Shown here piece by piece: positions 5,225-5,416 of a stretch of 5,416 nucleotides of DNA. Position numbers and translations under genes: made by a program. Every line of letters starts with the position of its first letter. Positions within the stretch are counted from its first letter, which is position 1. Source of the DNA: a bacterium. Its GTDB lineage: Bacteria > SZUA-182. Where the stretch lies: contig QIFF01000166.1 of the NCBI GenBank assembly GCA_003230635.1, positions 1 to 5,416 of the forward strand, written 5' to 3'. The notes beneath the pieces are model-generated. The model had not been told where the DNA came from, searched no databases, and was given only the letters and a program-made list of their open reading frames with translations.

Positions 5225-5389
5225 GATTCAGGCAGGTCTTCTGGCTTACGGATCGTCCTACTAACTCCAGCCTTCCCAGCCTTAAATAGCCAGTGACACA
5301 GTATGGAGTTTTCGTCCCCGCTTACAGCGACGGGCTCGCGGCCGATTTGCACGGCCTTCCCTATTCTCCCCAATCGGAGCACCCGAATC
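5225..5389 (-). ncRNA. Cobalamin (B12) riboswitch aptamer
   Basis: The minus strand carries the B12 box AAGCCAGAAGACCTGCC (5247-5231), a close match to the AGCCAGGAGACCTGCC consensus. Upstream on the RNA are other conserved pieces in the correct order: GGGAAGG followed by GTGCAAATC, then GAGCCCGTCGCTGTAA, GTCACTGG and GGGAAGG. The ends close as a P1 helix: GATTCGGG (5389-5382) pairs with CCTGAATC (5232-5225) with one G-U wobble. The RNA binds adenosylcobalamin or a related cobalamin and represses the downstream gene in cis. Here the output is the intrinsic terminator before cbiM, so cobalt import should fall when B12 is plentiful. The promoter that starts this leader is not identified and probably lies beyond the window end. 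Confidence 0.95.
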
Positions 5390-5416
5390 TATATTGGCAA
5401 CCTATCAGAAAAAAGC

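Overview
The window looks like chromosomal DNA from a Gram-negative, probably anaerobic bacterium. A signal-peptide-bearing outer-membrane beta-barrel protein that ends in phenylalanine requires an outer membrane. The combination of an OprB-type porin, a CbiM-CbiN-like cobalt transporter component, a DUF503 protein and an AbrB/RelE toxin-antitoxin pair would fit a Desulfobacterota (deltaproteobacterial) genome. An outer-membrane-bearing Firmicute (Negativicutes) cannot be excluded. The taxonomic guess is inference only.

Plus strand, 1-1902: a two-gene type II toxin-antitoxin module (AbrB/MazE-like antitoxin 102-377, RelE/ParE-like toxin 374-619, overlapping as ATGA); a hairpin; the membrane zinc protease HtpX (677-1525); a palindromic dispersed-type repeat (about 1541-1580); and a small DUF503/YlxP-family protein (1603-1902). 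The toxin-antitoxin pair is visibly more AT-rich than htpX, which suggests separate origins.

Minus strand, 5416 down to 1928: a cobalamin riboswitch aptamer (5389-5225), a strong intrinsic terminator (5161-5124), cbiM with a C-terminal CbiN-like extension (5099-4065), an OprB-like porin (3992-2613) and a small membrane-anchored protein of unknown function (2413-1928). The riboswitch and terminator form a classic off-switch: with ample cobalamin, transcription should stop before cbiM. The porin follows cbiM by 72 bp. It may be co-transcribed with cbiM, but it also has a near-consensus sigma-70 promoter whose -35 box overlaps the cbiM stop codon.

The most interesting reading is a two-membrane cobalt uptake unit, in which a porin passes the metal across the outer membrane and CbiMN carries it across the inner membrane, partly under B12 control. 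The arrangement is seen in the sequence; the porin's role in metal uptake is inferred. No CbiQ or CbiO gene lies in the window. The DUF503 gene and the unknown membrane protein are convergent, with a 25 bp gap and no obvious terminator.
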